In this document: positions 8,546 to 16,015 of the stretch, in pieces
Layout of the letters: each line of letters starts with the position of its first letter
How positions within the stretch are numbered: position 1 is the first letter of the stretch
Assembly: GCF_003287935.1 (NCBI RefSeq)
Contig: NZ_CP030287.1
Span: 682,001 to 746,000, forward strand
Reading direction: 5' to 3'
Source of the DNA: Streptomyces sp. ICC1
GTDB lineage: Bacteria; Actinomycetota; Actinomycetes; Streptomycetales; Streptomycetaceae
Length of the DNA: 64,000 bases
The notes under the pieces: generated by a model
The model's database searches: none
Seen by the model: the letters and a program-made list of their open reading frames with translations, nothing else
Told to the model about the DNA's origin: nothing
Program-made: the position numbers and the translations under genes

Positions 8546-9328
8546 TCAGCCGTACTGGACGGACCGCTTGGACAGGCCCAGCCAGGTGCCATCGATGACC
8601 TGACGGCGGGAGTCCAGTTGGTCCTCTGCGGTGCCGAGCGTGACGGCGAGCGGTACGAAGTGCTCTACGCGCGGGTGGGTGAATGTGGCGCCGGGGGCCT
8701 TGTGCTGGAAGTCGAGGAGGGCGTCCACGTCGCCGGCGTCGATGGCGCGTCTGCCCCAGTCGTCGAACTCGGCCATCACGGCCGGGGCCTTGTTTCCGGG
8801 GTTCAGGGCGCGCAGGTTGTGGGTGAAGGATCCGCTGTTGATGATCAGGTAGCCCTCGTCGCGCAGCGGGGCGAGCCTGCGTCCGATGTCCATCAGCTTG
8901 GTGGTGTCCAGGCTCGGCAGGGATATCTGCAGTACCGGGACGTCCGCCTCGGGGTGCATGTGCATCAGCGGGATGTACGCGCCGTGGTCCAGGCCGCGCT
9001 CAGGCAGGTCCGCCACGGGCATGCCCGGGGCGCGCAGGAGCTTGCGGACGGTGTCGGCCAGCTCGGGGGCTCCGGGGGCGGGGTAGCGCAGCCGGTAGTA
9101 GTGCTCGGGGAAGCCCCAGAAGTCGTAGATCAGCGGGACGGTGGTGGTGGCGCCGAGGGCGAGCGGGGCCTCCTCCCAGTGCGCGGACACCATGAGGATG
9201 GCCTTGGGCCGCGGCATCTGGTCGGACCAGGCTGCCAGCTGACCGGGCCAGTGGGCATCCTCCAGCAGGTTGGGGCCGCCGTGGCTCAGGTAGAGACTCG
9301 GCATGCGACCGGAGGCCTGCGTGGTCAT
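8546..9328 (-). CDS. LigB/DODA-type extradiol ring-cleavage dioxygenase
   Basis: A 260-residue enzyme of the class III extradiol (4,5-DOPA dioxygenase, YgiD-like) family. Metal-binding histidines are visible in YLSHGGP (H16), MVSAHWEE (H50), RGLDHGAYIPL (about H113) and PRVEHFVPL (about H228). GSFTHNLRAL is also family-typical. These enzymes use Zn or Fe(II) to open catechol rings. The start at ATG 9328 has a GAGGAGG site. It sits between ribA and a DUF2218 gene, an unusual setting for a DODA enzyme; the substrate is unknown and may be a bicyclic or aromatic compound made in the same operon. Confidence 0.9.
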   Translation of the reverse strand: MTTQASGRMPSLYLSHGGPNLLEDAHWPGQLAAWSDQMPRPKAILMVSAHWEEAPLALGATTTVPLIYDFWGFPEHYYRLRYPAPGAPELADTVRKLLRAPGMPVADLPERGLDHGAYIPLMHMHPEADVPVLQISLPSLDTTKLMDIGRRLAPLRDEGYLIINSGSFTHNLRALNPGNKAPAVMAEFDDWGRRAIDAGDVDALLDFQHKAPGATFTHPRVEHFVPLAVTLGTAEDQLDSRRQVIDGTWLGLSKRSVQYG

Positions 9329-9374
9329 GTGCGTCCTCCTCGTACGGGGCGAGCGGCGGTCGACGCTGCCGGGT

Positions 9375-10046
9375 TCAGGCGCCACAGCGTGCCTGAGCCA
9401 CCTGTGCGGGCAGGCGGTCCAGGTCGATGGTGTGGTGGGTGTGGTCGGCCTTGGCGTGCAGGTAGCGCAGGTTGTCGCCGGTGACGTGGACACCGGTGCG
9501 CACGCGGTCTCGCACCCGGATGCCGAGGGCGGTCAGCTGGGCGGCCTTGTCGGGATTGTTGGAGAGCAGGTCCAGTGACTGCGCGCCGAGGGCGGTGAGG
9601 ATCTGGGCGGCGGCGGTGTAGTCGCGGGCGTCCTCGGGCAGGCCCAGGGCGGTGTTCGCCTCGTAGGTGTCCAGGCCCTGGTCCTGCAGGGCGTAGGCGT
9701 CGAGCTTGTTGTACAGGCCGATGCCGCGGCCCTCCTGGCGGAGGTAGAGCAGGTATCCGCCGGTGGCGGCGATGCGCTCGACGGCTTCGCGCAGCTGGGG
9801 GCCGCAGTCACAGCGGGCGGAGCCGAAGACATCCCCGGTCAGGCACTCGGAGTGCAGCCGCACCAGCGGCGCGCTGCCGGGCGCGGGGGCGCCAAGGGCG
9901 AGGGCGAGGTGCTCCCGGCCGTCGACCAGACCGCGGAAGGTCATCATCTCGGCCTCGACCGCGTACCCGTCGCCGAAGCGCAGCGGCACGGTGACCCGCG
10001 TGCGTATCTCCGCGCGGGGGAGGTCGGTGGTGGGAATCCCGTTCAT
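9375..10046 (-). CDS. ribA: GTP cyclohydrolase II
   Basis: A 223-residue stand-alone GTP cyclohydrolase II, which converts GTP to 2,5-diamino-6-ribosylamino-pyrimidinone phosphate, formate and pyrophosphate. The zinc cysteines are at C68, C79 and C81 (SECLTGDVFGSARCDCG). YLRQEGRGIGLYNKLDAY is the catalytic signature, and LLSNNPDKAAQL and VRTGVHVTGDN complete the fold. It is first in a minus-strand operon and faces a decayed MarR gene across two palindromes. Streptomycetes usually carry a RibBA elsewhere, so this may be a second copy serving a dedicated pathway; that is inference. Confidence 0.93.
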   Translation of the reverse strand: MNGIPTTDLPRAEIRTRVTVPLRFGDGYAVEAEMMTFRGLVDGREHLALALGAPAPGSAPLVRLHSECLTGDVFGSARCDCGPQLREAVERIAATGGYLLYLRQEGRGIGLYNKLDAYALQDQGLDTYEANTALGLPEDARDYTAAAQILTALGAQSLDLLSNNPDKAAQLTALGIRVRDRVRTGVHVTGDNLRYLHAKADHTHHTIDLDRLPAQVAQARCGA

Positions 10047-10079
10047 GGGGCGGCTCCGCTCTGGTCAGCCAGGCATTTA

Positions 10080-10127
10080 GTTCGAATTTGAACGACATTC
10101 ACTGGCGTGGATGGTTCAAATTTGAAC
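10080..10127. promoter_or_regulatory. Twin MarR-type operator palindromes
   Basis: GTTCGAATTTGAAC at 10080-10093 and GTTCAAATTTGAAC at 10114-10127. The second is a perfect palindrome and the first has one mismatch pair. Their centres are 34 bases apart, about three helical turns, in the divergent gap between ribA and the MarR remnant. Presumed binding sites of the now broken MarR protein or a paralogue. Confidence 0.65.
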
Positions 10128-10150
10128 AACTGGTTGGTACGGTGGATGTC

Positions 10151-10530
10151 ATGGTTGCGGCGGCGTGGCTGAATGAGGACGAGATGCGGGCCTGGAAGAG
10201 CTTCCTGGCCACCAGGGGGCCCTGGTGAACCGGCGCGTCGAGCAGCAGCTCAAGGACGAGGCGGGGCCGTCATGTGCCGTTCGAGGTTCTGGTCCGGCTG
10301 GCCGACGCCGAGAGCGGCGAGATACGTACGACCGGGCTCGCCGGTGCCCTGCACACCGCCAAGAGCGGGCTGACCTACCAGATCACGCAGCTGGAGAAGA
10401 CCGGCCTGGTCCGCCGGCGTACCCGCCCCAGCGACACGCGGGGCGCCTACGCCGCCCTCATCGACGTGCTGAGTCCACAGCAGCTCGCCGGATCGGCTTG
10501 GCCAGCCCGGTGTGGACCGGCACGAGCATC
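10151..10530 (+). pseudogene. MarR-family regulator, inactivated by frameshifts
   Basis: ATG 10151 opens WLNEDEMRAWKSFLA, a classic MarR N-terminus, and then stops early. A second frame reads ALVNRRVEQQLKDEAG, and a third (from about 10274) reads PFEVLVRLADAESGEIRTTG, then the winged-helix segment LAGALHTAKSGLTYQITQLEK and GLVRRRTRPSDTRGAYAAL. At least two indels (near 10215 and 10268) separate the pieces, and the C-terminal dimerisation helix is lost after about 10485. The gene is divergent from ribA with intact operator-like palindromes between. Confidence 0.75.
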
Positions 10531-10539
10531 CGCAACCGG

Positions 10540-11388
10540 TCAGGGGTTGATGACTCCATAGAGCATGAGCGAGATGAAGTCAACCCACGAACCGGTGTAG
10601 TAGGACGGGTATTCGGCCTTGACCCGGGTGGCGAATTCCTCCGGCGTCTTCGACGCCTGGTGCGTGGCGCTCGCGCTGCGCAGGTAGGCGATGTTGTCGT
10701 CCAGGACGTCGAAGTCCGTGGTCTGTCCGTGTCCCACCAGGATGGTGGTGTAGCCCTGCTCGGGCAGCTCCTGGAAGTCCATCAGGTGGCCGATCCACGA
10801 TTCGAAGTTGCCGTCCACGGTGAACATGTGGGTGTTCGGCGAGGCCACCGTGTCGAAGGCCATCAGCACGTGCTGGTCGGGCATCTTGACGACTGTCCCC
10901 CATTCGGCCTCACCCTCCAGCACCTTCTCGAAGATGAAGGTCACGCCACCGATCTCGGTGGCTTCTTCGGAGAGTTCATGCGTCGGAAGGGTGGGTGTCG
11001 CGGCGGCGGCCCCGTGGAAGAACTCGTTACGCGAGTCCAGGATGGCCTGCCCGTTGGCCGCGATGTACGAAGTCACCTCCGGGAAGGCGTAGATCGGCGC
11101 GTCCGGGAAGCGTTCGTGGAGTACTCCCAGACCGGACCAGTGGTCGGGGTGGATGTGTGACAGCACGATGCGCTCGACCGGACTGCCCAGACTCTGGGCG
11201 TAGTCGGCGATCTCGCCGGCGTACTTGGTGAACAGGTTGGCGTCGAAGATCACCAGGCCCGCCGAGGTCTCCACGATCTGCGTGTTGGCCAGCAGGCTGT
11301 CCTCGGGGCTGGTGTAGGTGTGGATGGTGGTGCCACCGTAGTTCTGCGTGGTGATCTTTCCGGCCGTGGACGGAGTGGACTGCGTCAT
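10540..11388 (-). CDS. Metallo-beta-lactamase-fold hydrolase
   Basis: A 282-residue MBL-fold protein. The dinuclear metal motif is SHIHPDHWSGL (HxHxDH). Further ligands are likely in DTVASPNTHMF and the late ILVGHGQTTDF. The overall form resembles stand-alone hydrolases related to quorum-quenching lactonases and SoxH/glyoxalase-II-like enzymes, but the substrate is unknown. No signal peptide is seen. The start has a GGAGGAC site. It is divergent from a MarR gene, and its upstream region shares a 15-base element with that of the nitroreductase gene at 12461. Confidence 0.88.
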   Translation of the reverse strand: MTQSTPSTAGKITTQNYGGTTIHTYTSPEDSLLANTQIVETSAGLVIFDANLFTKYAGEIADYAQSLGSPVERIVLSHIHPDHWSGLGVLHERFPDAPIYAFPEVTSYIAANGQAILDSRNEFFHGAAAATPTLPTHELSEEATEIGGVTFIFEKVLEGEAEWGTVVKMPDQHVLMAFDTVASPNTHMFTVDGNFESWIGHLMDFQELPEQGYTTILVGHGQTTDFDVLDDNIAYLRSASATHQASKTPEEFATRVKAEYPSYYTGSWVDFISLMLYGVINP

Positions 11389-11490
11389 GGGGGTCCTCCG
11401 TGGAGTTGTGTGCGTGATCCGAACGTCCGCACCCGTCTGCTGCGGGCGCAGGCCCGAAGTAGCAGAGCCCGTCAGGCGATCCGAGATTCA

Positions 11491-11525
11491 CAATATGCCT
11501 GCGCTCGCAATATCTGCGGACGCAA
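11491..11525. promoter_or_regulatory. Direct-repeat element upstream of MBL hydrolase
   Basis: Two similar elements abut: CAATATGCCTGCGCTCGCAA (11491-11510) and CAATATCTGCGGACGCAA (11508-11525). The reverse complement of 11511-11525 is TTGCGTCCGCAGATA, which matches CTGCAACCGCAGATA before the nitroreductase gene (12376-12390) at 12 of 15 positions. Likely operator for the neighbouring MarR protein. Confidence 0.5.
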
Positions 11526-11569
11526 GGAAAATTTACGATCGGCCCGGTCCGCGGTGAAGAGGTCTTTGG

Positions 11570-11737
11570 TCACCCGCCGGCAGCCGAACGGCCCTGTGTG
11601 GCCCGTTCCTCAGACCGCGGGATGCTGAGTTCGTTGACGGCAAGTGCCGGCTCGCCGCGCACAACGGCCTCGTGGATGTTCCCGTCGCGGATGCCCTCCA
11701 GATTGAGGCCCATCGCACTGTCGAGTTTCATTCCCAT
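11570..11737 (-). pseudogene. SnoaL-like (NTF2-fold) protein fragment
   Basis: A minus-strand frame from ATG 11737 or 11731 reads MKLDSAMGLNLEGIRDGNIHEAVVR and then becomes unrelated and stops at 11570. The LEGIRDG..EAV segment matches the start of streptomycete SnoaL-like/polyketide-cyclase-like proteins. Only about 25 of the usual 120-plus residues remain. It lies between the MBL hydrolase and MarR genes and is probably a deletion remnant. Confidence 0.4.
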
Positions 11738-11815
11738 AACGCGATAGTGACCGAAAGCACCTTCCCTCCGGCGATCACGCGGCCGGGGCGGGCACCGGCT
11801 TTGCGCCATGTGAGC

Positions 11816-12292
11816 ATGGTGGGCATGGATGACCGTTTTGATGGGCTGCTCGACGATGAGGCTGTGATCCTGCTCGGGCAGATGCTGCGAGCGACACATG
11901 TCGTCCTGTCTCGGGCGGTGAGGGACCTTGCCGAGGCAGGGGTAAACCGCGAGCAGTTCGAGGTGCTGCTGCGCTTGGCGCGGCATCCCGGAGGGGCGGC
12001 CCGTATGACGGTGCTGGCCGAGGAGATGGCATTCAGCTCGGGGGGGTTCACCCGATTCGTCGATCGGATGGAGCGTGACGGCCTGCTGGTCCGCGGCCCC
12101 GATCCGGACGACCGCCGGGCGGTGAGGGTGTCCGTCACCAAGAAGGGCGAGGCGCTACTGCGGGAGGCGCTTGCCGTGCATGCGCCGCGGTTGCACGGAT
12201 ACCTGCTGGATCCGCTCACCGAGGAGGAGCGCCGGGTGATGACGTCTGCGCTCGTCCGCCTCGACCGGTGGAACAGCGCCGGGCGGGACTGA
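11816..12292 (+). CDS. MarR-family transcriptional regulator
   Basis: A 158-residue winged-helix regulator. The DNA-binding core includes REQFEVLLRLARHPGG, MTVLAEEMAFSSGGFTRFVD with the recognition helix, and RMERDGLLVRGPDPDDRRAV for the wing. Start ATG 11816 (or 11825) is chosen because the longer frame to 11672 has no ribosome site and crosses the upstream remnant. It lies between the MBL hydrolase gene (divergent) and a nitroreductase gene (same strand), both preceded by a shared sequence element, so it probably controls both. Confidence 0.85.
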   Translation: MVGMDDRFDGLLDDEAVILLGQMLRATHVVLSRAVRDLAEAGVNREQFEVLLRLARHPGGAARMTVLAEEMAFSSGGFTRFVDRMERDGLLVRGPDPDDRRAVRVSVTKKGEALLREALAVHAPRLHGYLLDPLTEEERRVMTSALVRLDRWNSAGRD

Positions 12293-12373
12293 GGCCCGGC
12301 GGAGTAAGGGACGGTCGGCTACAGGATCAGGGTCCGAGGACCCTCGGGGAGGCCTGCCGGGCGGTCTAGATTC

Positions 12374-12390
12374 ATCTGCAACCGCAGATA
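12374..12390. promoter_or_regulatory. Palindromic element before nitroreductase gene
   Basis: ATCTGC-AACC-GCAGAT (12374-12389) is a perfect 6-4-6 inverted repeat 72 bases before the nitroreductase start. A variant occurs upstream of the MBL hydrolase (11511-11525, opposite orientation). Candidate MarR operator. Confidence 0.55.
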
Positions 12391-12460
12391 CTGCGAGAGC
12401 AGTCAGCGGTTGTCCGCCGAAGCGCGCGGCCAGGCGCCGCCTCCCGAGGAGAACTCATCG

Positions 12461-13078
12461 ATGACCACCGCCACGTCCGACCGCACCGAGCTGCTCACCC
12501 TCGACATGGCCGCCCAGGACCTGCTGTTCCGCGAGGCCCGTACGGCCAACACCTTCACGGACGCGCCAGTCACCGCGGCACAGCTGGAAGCTGTCTACGA
12601 CCTGGTGCAATACGCGCCCACCGCCATGAACCAGCAGCCGCTGCGCATGCTCGTCCTGGAGACGCGGGAAAGCCGCGCCCGCCTCGCCCCGCACCTCGCC
12701 GAGGGAAACCGGAAGAAGACCGCCGGAGCCCCGATGGTCGCGATTCTTGCCGCTGACACAGCGTTCCACGAGCACCTGCCGGCGCTCTTCCCCCACTTCC
12801 CCGGAGCCAAGGACATGTTCGCCGACGATGAGATGCGCGCCGACTCCGCCCGGTTCAACGCGCTCATCCAGGTCGGTTACGTCATCCTCGGCATCCGCGC
12901 CGCAGGACTCGCCGCGGGACCCATGACCGGCTTCGATGCGGCCGGCGTGGACAAGGAATTCTTCGCCGACGGACGCCACCACTCCCTGGTCGTCGTCAAC
13001 ATCGGCCACCCCGGCCCGGACGCCTGGTTCCCGCGCCTGCCGCGCCTGACCGCCGACCAGGTCATCACCACCCTCTGA
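12461..13078 (+). CDS. RutE-like nitroreductase-family NAD(P)H oxidoreductase
   Basis: A 205-residue FMN-dependent enzyme of the nitroreductase superfamily, nearest to the RutE/malonic-semialdehyde-reductase type. The FMN-binding N-terminal region is seen in LLFREARTANTFTD and YDLVQYAPTAMNQQPLRMLV, the middle ADSARFNALIQVGYVILGIR helix lines the dimer interface, and AAGLAAGPMTGFD is conserved. ATG 12461 follows a GAGGAG site. Context with an MBL hydrolase and a MarR regulator suggests detoxification of a nitro, quinone or semialdehyde compound; the true substrate is unknown. Confidence 0.88.
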   Translation: MTTATSDRTELLTLDMAAQDLLFREARTANTFTDAPVTAAQLEAVYDLVQYAPTAMNQQPLRMLVLETRESRARLAPHLAEGNRKKTAGAPMVAILAADTAFHEHLPALFPHFPGAKDMFADDEMRADSARFNALIQVGYVILGIRAAGLAAGPMTGFDAAGVDKEFFADGRHHSLVVVNIGHPGPDAWFPRLPRLTADQVITTL

Positions 13079-13157
13079 CCACACTCAGCGCATGCGCCGA
13101 CCGGATGCGACCTGTCTCGTCAGGTCGCATCCGGCTTCGCCTGGGAGGGTCCCAGTA

Positions 13158-13418
13158 GTGGACCTGGCCGTGGACGAACTGCGCGGCGCCGGCCGCGAGG
13201 TCGACGCCGAGGTGCTGGCGCACATCTCCGCGGCCCGCAGCCAGGTGGTCACCTACTACGGCGCCATCGCCGTCGACTACGAACACGAACTCGCCCAGCT
13301 CAACGAGCGCGGACACCGGCCGCCGCGGACCGTGACCGTGGACGAGCCCGGAGCCGGGCTGTCGGGGCGGTCGACCCGGCGGGCTCCACGGGGAAGGGCG
13401 GCATCGGGGTTGGTCTAG
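13158..13418 (+). pseudogene. Possible transposase C-terminal remnant
   Basis: GTG 13158 is preceded by GGGAGGG. The product begins DLAVDELRGAGREVDAEVLA and continues with AHISAARSQVVTYYGAIAVD and ELAQLNERGHRPPR. The sequence resembles the last 60 residues of Tn3-type transposases (LRAxGHEV...LSPL...HINxYG). If so, it is a C-terminal scrap; the tail after residue 58 is low-complexity. It may instead be a genuine small gene. Confidence 0.35.
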
Positions 13419-13581
13419 GAGGTCGAATGACCTTCCGATATGTGACGCAAATGGGATGATCCGTCTGCAGCCGAGCGGAATTTACCAGTTTTGAGGCATA
13501 CGTGGCGCCTATCCTGGCTGCTTGGTCAGCCTGTGATGCAGACCTCGGTTGCATCATCCGGCGCATCCTTACCAGAAAGGT
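13419..13581. other. Intergenic, nothing recognised
   Basis: Relatively A/T-rich for the window, with no coding signal. The part just before 13582 carries AGAAAGG, used as the ribosome site of the next small gene. Confidence 0.3.
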
Positions 13582-13899
13582 GTGGCCGTGGCACGGCATC
13601 CAGCAGGTGACGCCAGACCCGTCCGGCCTTCCGGCCGGCAGCGGTGGACCTCGTTCATCGCCGCGGACAGCACTGGTGGCAGTGCCGTGCGAGGTCTCCA
13701 CGAGCAGACGAATCCGCGGCATCGGCTGCGCGTCGAGCACGACGCCCACACGCTGCTGATCCACCTCAGCGACGAGGACGGCGGCGGGTTGTGGACCACC
13801 ATCGCCGTCGATCGGGCGACACGCCAATGGGCCGTGGCTCAGGACACCCGACAGTCCGACACCGCTCGGGGTGCGTACGACGCCCTCTACGAGCAGTAG
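13582..13899 (+). CDS. Hypothetical 105-residue protein
   Basis: Read from GTG 13582, which follows an AGAAAGG site. After a basic N-terminal segment (ARHPAGDARPVRPSGRQRWT) it has a beta-rich middle (RLRVEHDAHTLLIHLSDEDG, GLWTTIAVDRATRQWAVAQD) and a helical end (SDTARGAYDALYEQ). Proteins with a WTTIAVDR.TR.WAVAQ-like core are common as unnamed ORFs near integrative elements in Streptomyces, by recollection only. No catalytic motif. Confidence 0.5.
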   Translation: MAVARHPAGDARPVRPSGRQRWTSFIAADSTGGSAVRGLHEQTNPRHRLRVEHDAHTLLIHLSDEDGGGLWTTIAVDRATRQWAVAQDTRQSDTARGAYDALYEQ

Positions 13900-13929
13900 A
13901 TCCTCAAGGCACCCCACATCCGGCTGAAT

Positions 13930-14103
13930 CCCACGATTCTCACCGCCATCCCCAGGTCCGTCCCGGTTCAGGTCGCTCGCGAAGTCGGTCCCGTTGAAGC
14001 TCGCGAAGTTCGCCGGGATGGGAACGGCGCGCCCGCGGGCGGTGCGCGACTTGGTGTTGATGTCGAAGGCCCCGCCGCTGCCGTTGATGTAGAGGTCCCC
14101 TAC
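13930..14103 (-). pseudogene. Fragment of an unidentified, possibly secreted, protein
   Basis: One minus-strand frame reads GDLYINGSGGAFDINTKSR and VPIPANFASFNGTDFASDLN, with Gly/Asn-rich composition typical of extracellular beta proteins. There is no start codon and the frame decays at both ends. I cannot name the parent family. Confidence 0.25.
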
Positions 14104-14143
14104 CGAAAACGACCCGGCCTGTTGGATCGGCGGGCCGTTTTCG
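14104..14143. terminator. Hairpin with A/T-flanked stem
   Basis: CGAAAACGACCCG (14104-14116) pairs with CGGGCCGTTTTCG (14131-14143) with one mismatch and a 14-base loop. The A-tract on one side and T-tract on the other would allow termination from either direction. It lies just downstream of the minus-strand MarR gene. Confidence 0.5.
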
Positions 14144-14225
14144 TCGTGCGGTTGGTCGCAGGTGTGCTGAGGGCCCGGCCGTCATGTCACGTGGGCGCCG
14201 CGAAACACGGGTCCGGCCGGTCGGT

Positions 14226-14741
14226 TCAGCTGCGTCGCGACGGGTGAGCGTGCTGGTCGGCCGGTGGTTCCGTCATGGCACCCGAGCGAATCAGGCGGTC
14301 GAGGTCCGGGTCGGACTCCGCCACACGCAGGAGCAGCGCCAGCAACTGCTCTCGCTCGCGGCTGCTGAGGCCGGCGAACACGGCATCGTCGACCTGGACG
14401 ACCAGTTCGGACGCGCGGGCCAGGGTCTCCCGGCCGGCCTGCGTGACGTGAACCGCGTAGCGACGCCTGTCCTGCGGGTCTCGTTCCCGGCTAGCCAGCC
14501 GGTCGCGTTCAAGGTCATCGACGATGGCGACGACGGCGCTGGCGTCGACTCCGAGCTTCTCGGCGAGGGCCTGTTGTGAGATCGCGCCGTGGGCGCACAG
14601 CACGGTCAGTGCGCCCATGTGCTTGGTACGCAACTCCATCGCGTCCAGAGCGACGGCCAAGCGCCGCTCCATCGCGGATCCCAGCTTGGAGAGCAAGAGG
14701 GCCGTGCTGACGATGCGCCGGTCGGGCTGCTTGTTGTTCAC
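14226..14741 (-). CDS. MarR-family transcriptional regulator
   Basis: A 171-residue regulator read from GTG 14741. The core shows LRTKHMGALTVLCAHGAISQ, the helix-turn-helix QALAEKLGVDASAVVAIVDD, and the wing RLASRERDPQDRRRYAVHVT, followed by a long dimerisation helix region. It is divergent from a membrane-protein gene (now carrying an internal stop) and a DsbA-like gene. An imperfect dyad ATCGTTG-N7-CAATGAT lies in the 118-base divergent gap (about 14781-14801) and may be its operator. Confidence 0.88.
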   Translation of the reverse strand: MNNKQPDRRIVSTALLLSKLGSAMERRLAVALDAMELRTKHMGALTVLCAHGAISQQALAEKLGVDASAVVAIVDDLERDRLASRERDPQDRRRYAVHVTQAGRETLARASELVVQVDDAVFAGLSSREREQLLALLLRVAESDPDLDRLIRSGAMTEPPADQHAHPSRRS

Positions 14742-14858
14742 GTGTCAACGTTAGCAGCCCCCACGGTTATGTCATACTATCGTTGTGAGCGGCAATGATT
14801 TATCTGTATATTCATTGACGCCTGATCGTCATCCAACGTCACGAACGGAACACCACTC

Positions 14859-15248
14859 ATGCGCGCGCTACGCGTCACCCTGATCATCACCGGAGTCTTC
14901 CAGCTGCTGCTGGGGGCATCGTTCCTGGTGGCACCCGGTATGACCGCCGACCTGATGGGCCTGGGCCCGGCGGCGCCGTCGTGGGCGAACTGACTGTTCG
15001 CGATGATGGCCGCCCGATTCCTCGGCTACGCCTACGGCATGTTCCACGCAGCGCGGGCACCACGCGAACGGGTCGGCTGGATCAACACGATGATCGTCAT
15101 CCAGGCCATCGACTGGATAGCGACCCTCGGCTACCTGGCGGCAGGCAGCCTGACCTTGAGCCAGGTGACCACTGCGGCCTTCGCCCCGGTGCTCTTCATC
15201 GGCGCGCTGCTGTGGTTCCACCCGCGCCGGCTGCCCGCCGAGCACTGA
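14859..15248 (+). pseudogene. Small four-helix membrane protein with in-frame TGA
   Basis: ATG 14859 gives RVTLIITGVFQLLLGASFLV and PGMTADLMGLGPAAPSWAN, then a TGA at 14991-14993, after which the same frame continues LFAMMAARFLGYAYGMFHAA, IVIQAIDWIATLGYLAAGSL and a final helix to the stop at 15248. The context SWAN-stop-LFAMM suggests a single TGG to TGA change. With the stop read as Trp the product would be about 129 residues with four membrane helices. It may be inactive, or restart at ATG 15003. It lies 24 bases before the DsbA-like gene. Confidence 0.7.
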
Positions 15249-15272
15249 TACCCCCGACGCTGAAGGAAAGAC

Positions 15273-15911
15273 ATGTCCGAGAACGAAAAGACCCCCGTCG
15301 ACTTCTGGTTCGACCCGCTGTGCCCCTGGGCTTGGATGACGTCCCGCTGGATGTCCGAGGTCGAGAAGGTGCGCGACATCGAGGTCCGCTGGAACGTGAT
15401 GAGCCTCGCCGTTCTCAACGAGGACAAGCTCGACGAGCTCCCCGAGCAGTACCGAGAGCTGCTCGGCCCCACAGGCTGGCGCCCGGTGCGCGTGGTGACC
15501 GCGGCCAGGGAGCTGCACGGCGCCGAGGCCGTCGGTGACCTTTACACCGCGCTCGGAACCCGTATCCACAACCGGGGCGAGGGCGCGACCATCGAGGCGA
15601 TCGCGGGCGCGCTCGACGACGTCGGCTTGCCCGCGGACCTGATCTATTACGCGGACAAGGACACCTACGACGCCGAGGTGCGCGCCTCCCACAAGGCAGG
15701 CATAGACAAGGTCGGCCAGGACGTCGGCACCCCGGTCATCGCGGTCCCCGGGGCGGACGGCGAGCAGATCGCCTTCTTCGGCCCGATCGTCACCCCGGCC
15801 CCCCGGGGCGAGGCCGCGGCCAGGCTCTGGGACGGCACGCTGCTGGTCGCAGCCACCCCCGGCTTCTACGAGCTCAAACGCTCCCGCACCGCCGCACCCA
15901 GCTTCGACTGA
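15273..15911 (+). CDS. Rv2466c-like DsbA-family oxidoreductase (monothiol)
   Basis: A 212-residue cytoplasmic thioredoxin-fold protein of the mycobacterial Rv2466c (mycothiol-dependent nitroreductase) group, shown by VDFWFDPLCPWAWMTSRWM at the N-terminus, RWNVMSLAVLNEDK, GTRIHNRGEG, the cis-Pro loop GQDVGTPVIAV and the C-terminal ELKRSRT...FD. The active site reads CPWA, not CPWC: C17 is kept and the second Cys is Ala. A monothiol mechanism with mycothiol is therefore expected. ATG 15273 has a GAAGGAAAG site. It probably belongs with the MarR and membrane genes upstream. Confidence 0.88.
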   Translation: MSENEKTPVDFWFDPLCPWAWMTSRWMSEVEKVRDIEVRWNVMSLAVLNEDKLDELPEQYRELLGPTGWRPVRVVTAARELHGAEAVGDLYTALGTRIHNRGEGATIEAIAGALDDVGLPADLIYYADKDTYDAEVRASHKAGIDKVGQDVGTPVIAVPGADGEQIAFFGPIVTPAPRGEAAARLWDGTLLVAATPGFYELKRSRTAAPSFD

Positions 15912-16015
15912 ACAGGCGGCCGCAACGGTGCCCGCCTACCGTCTGGATTGCGGGACCCAAACCGAGACACATCCCCCCACCCCCCCACATGCAGAACCGA
16001 CAAGAGGAACACCCC

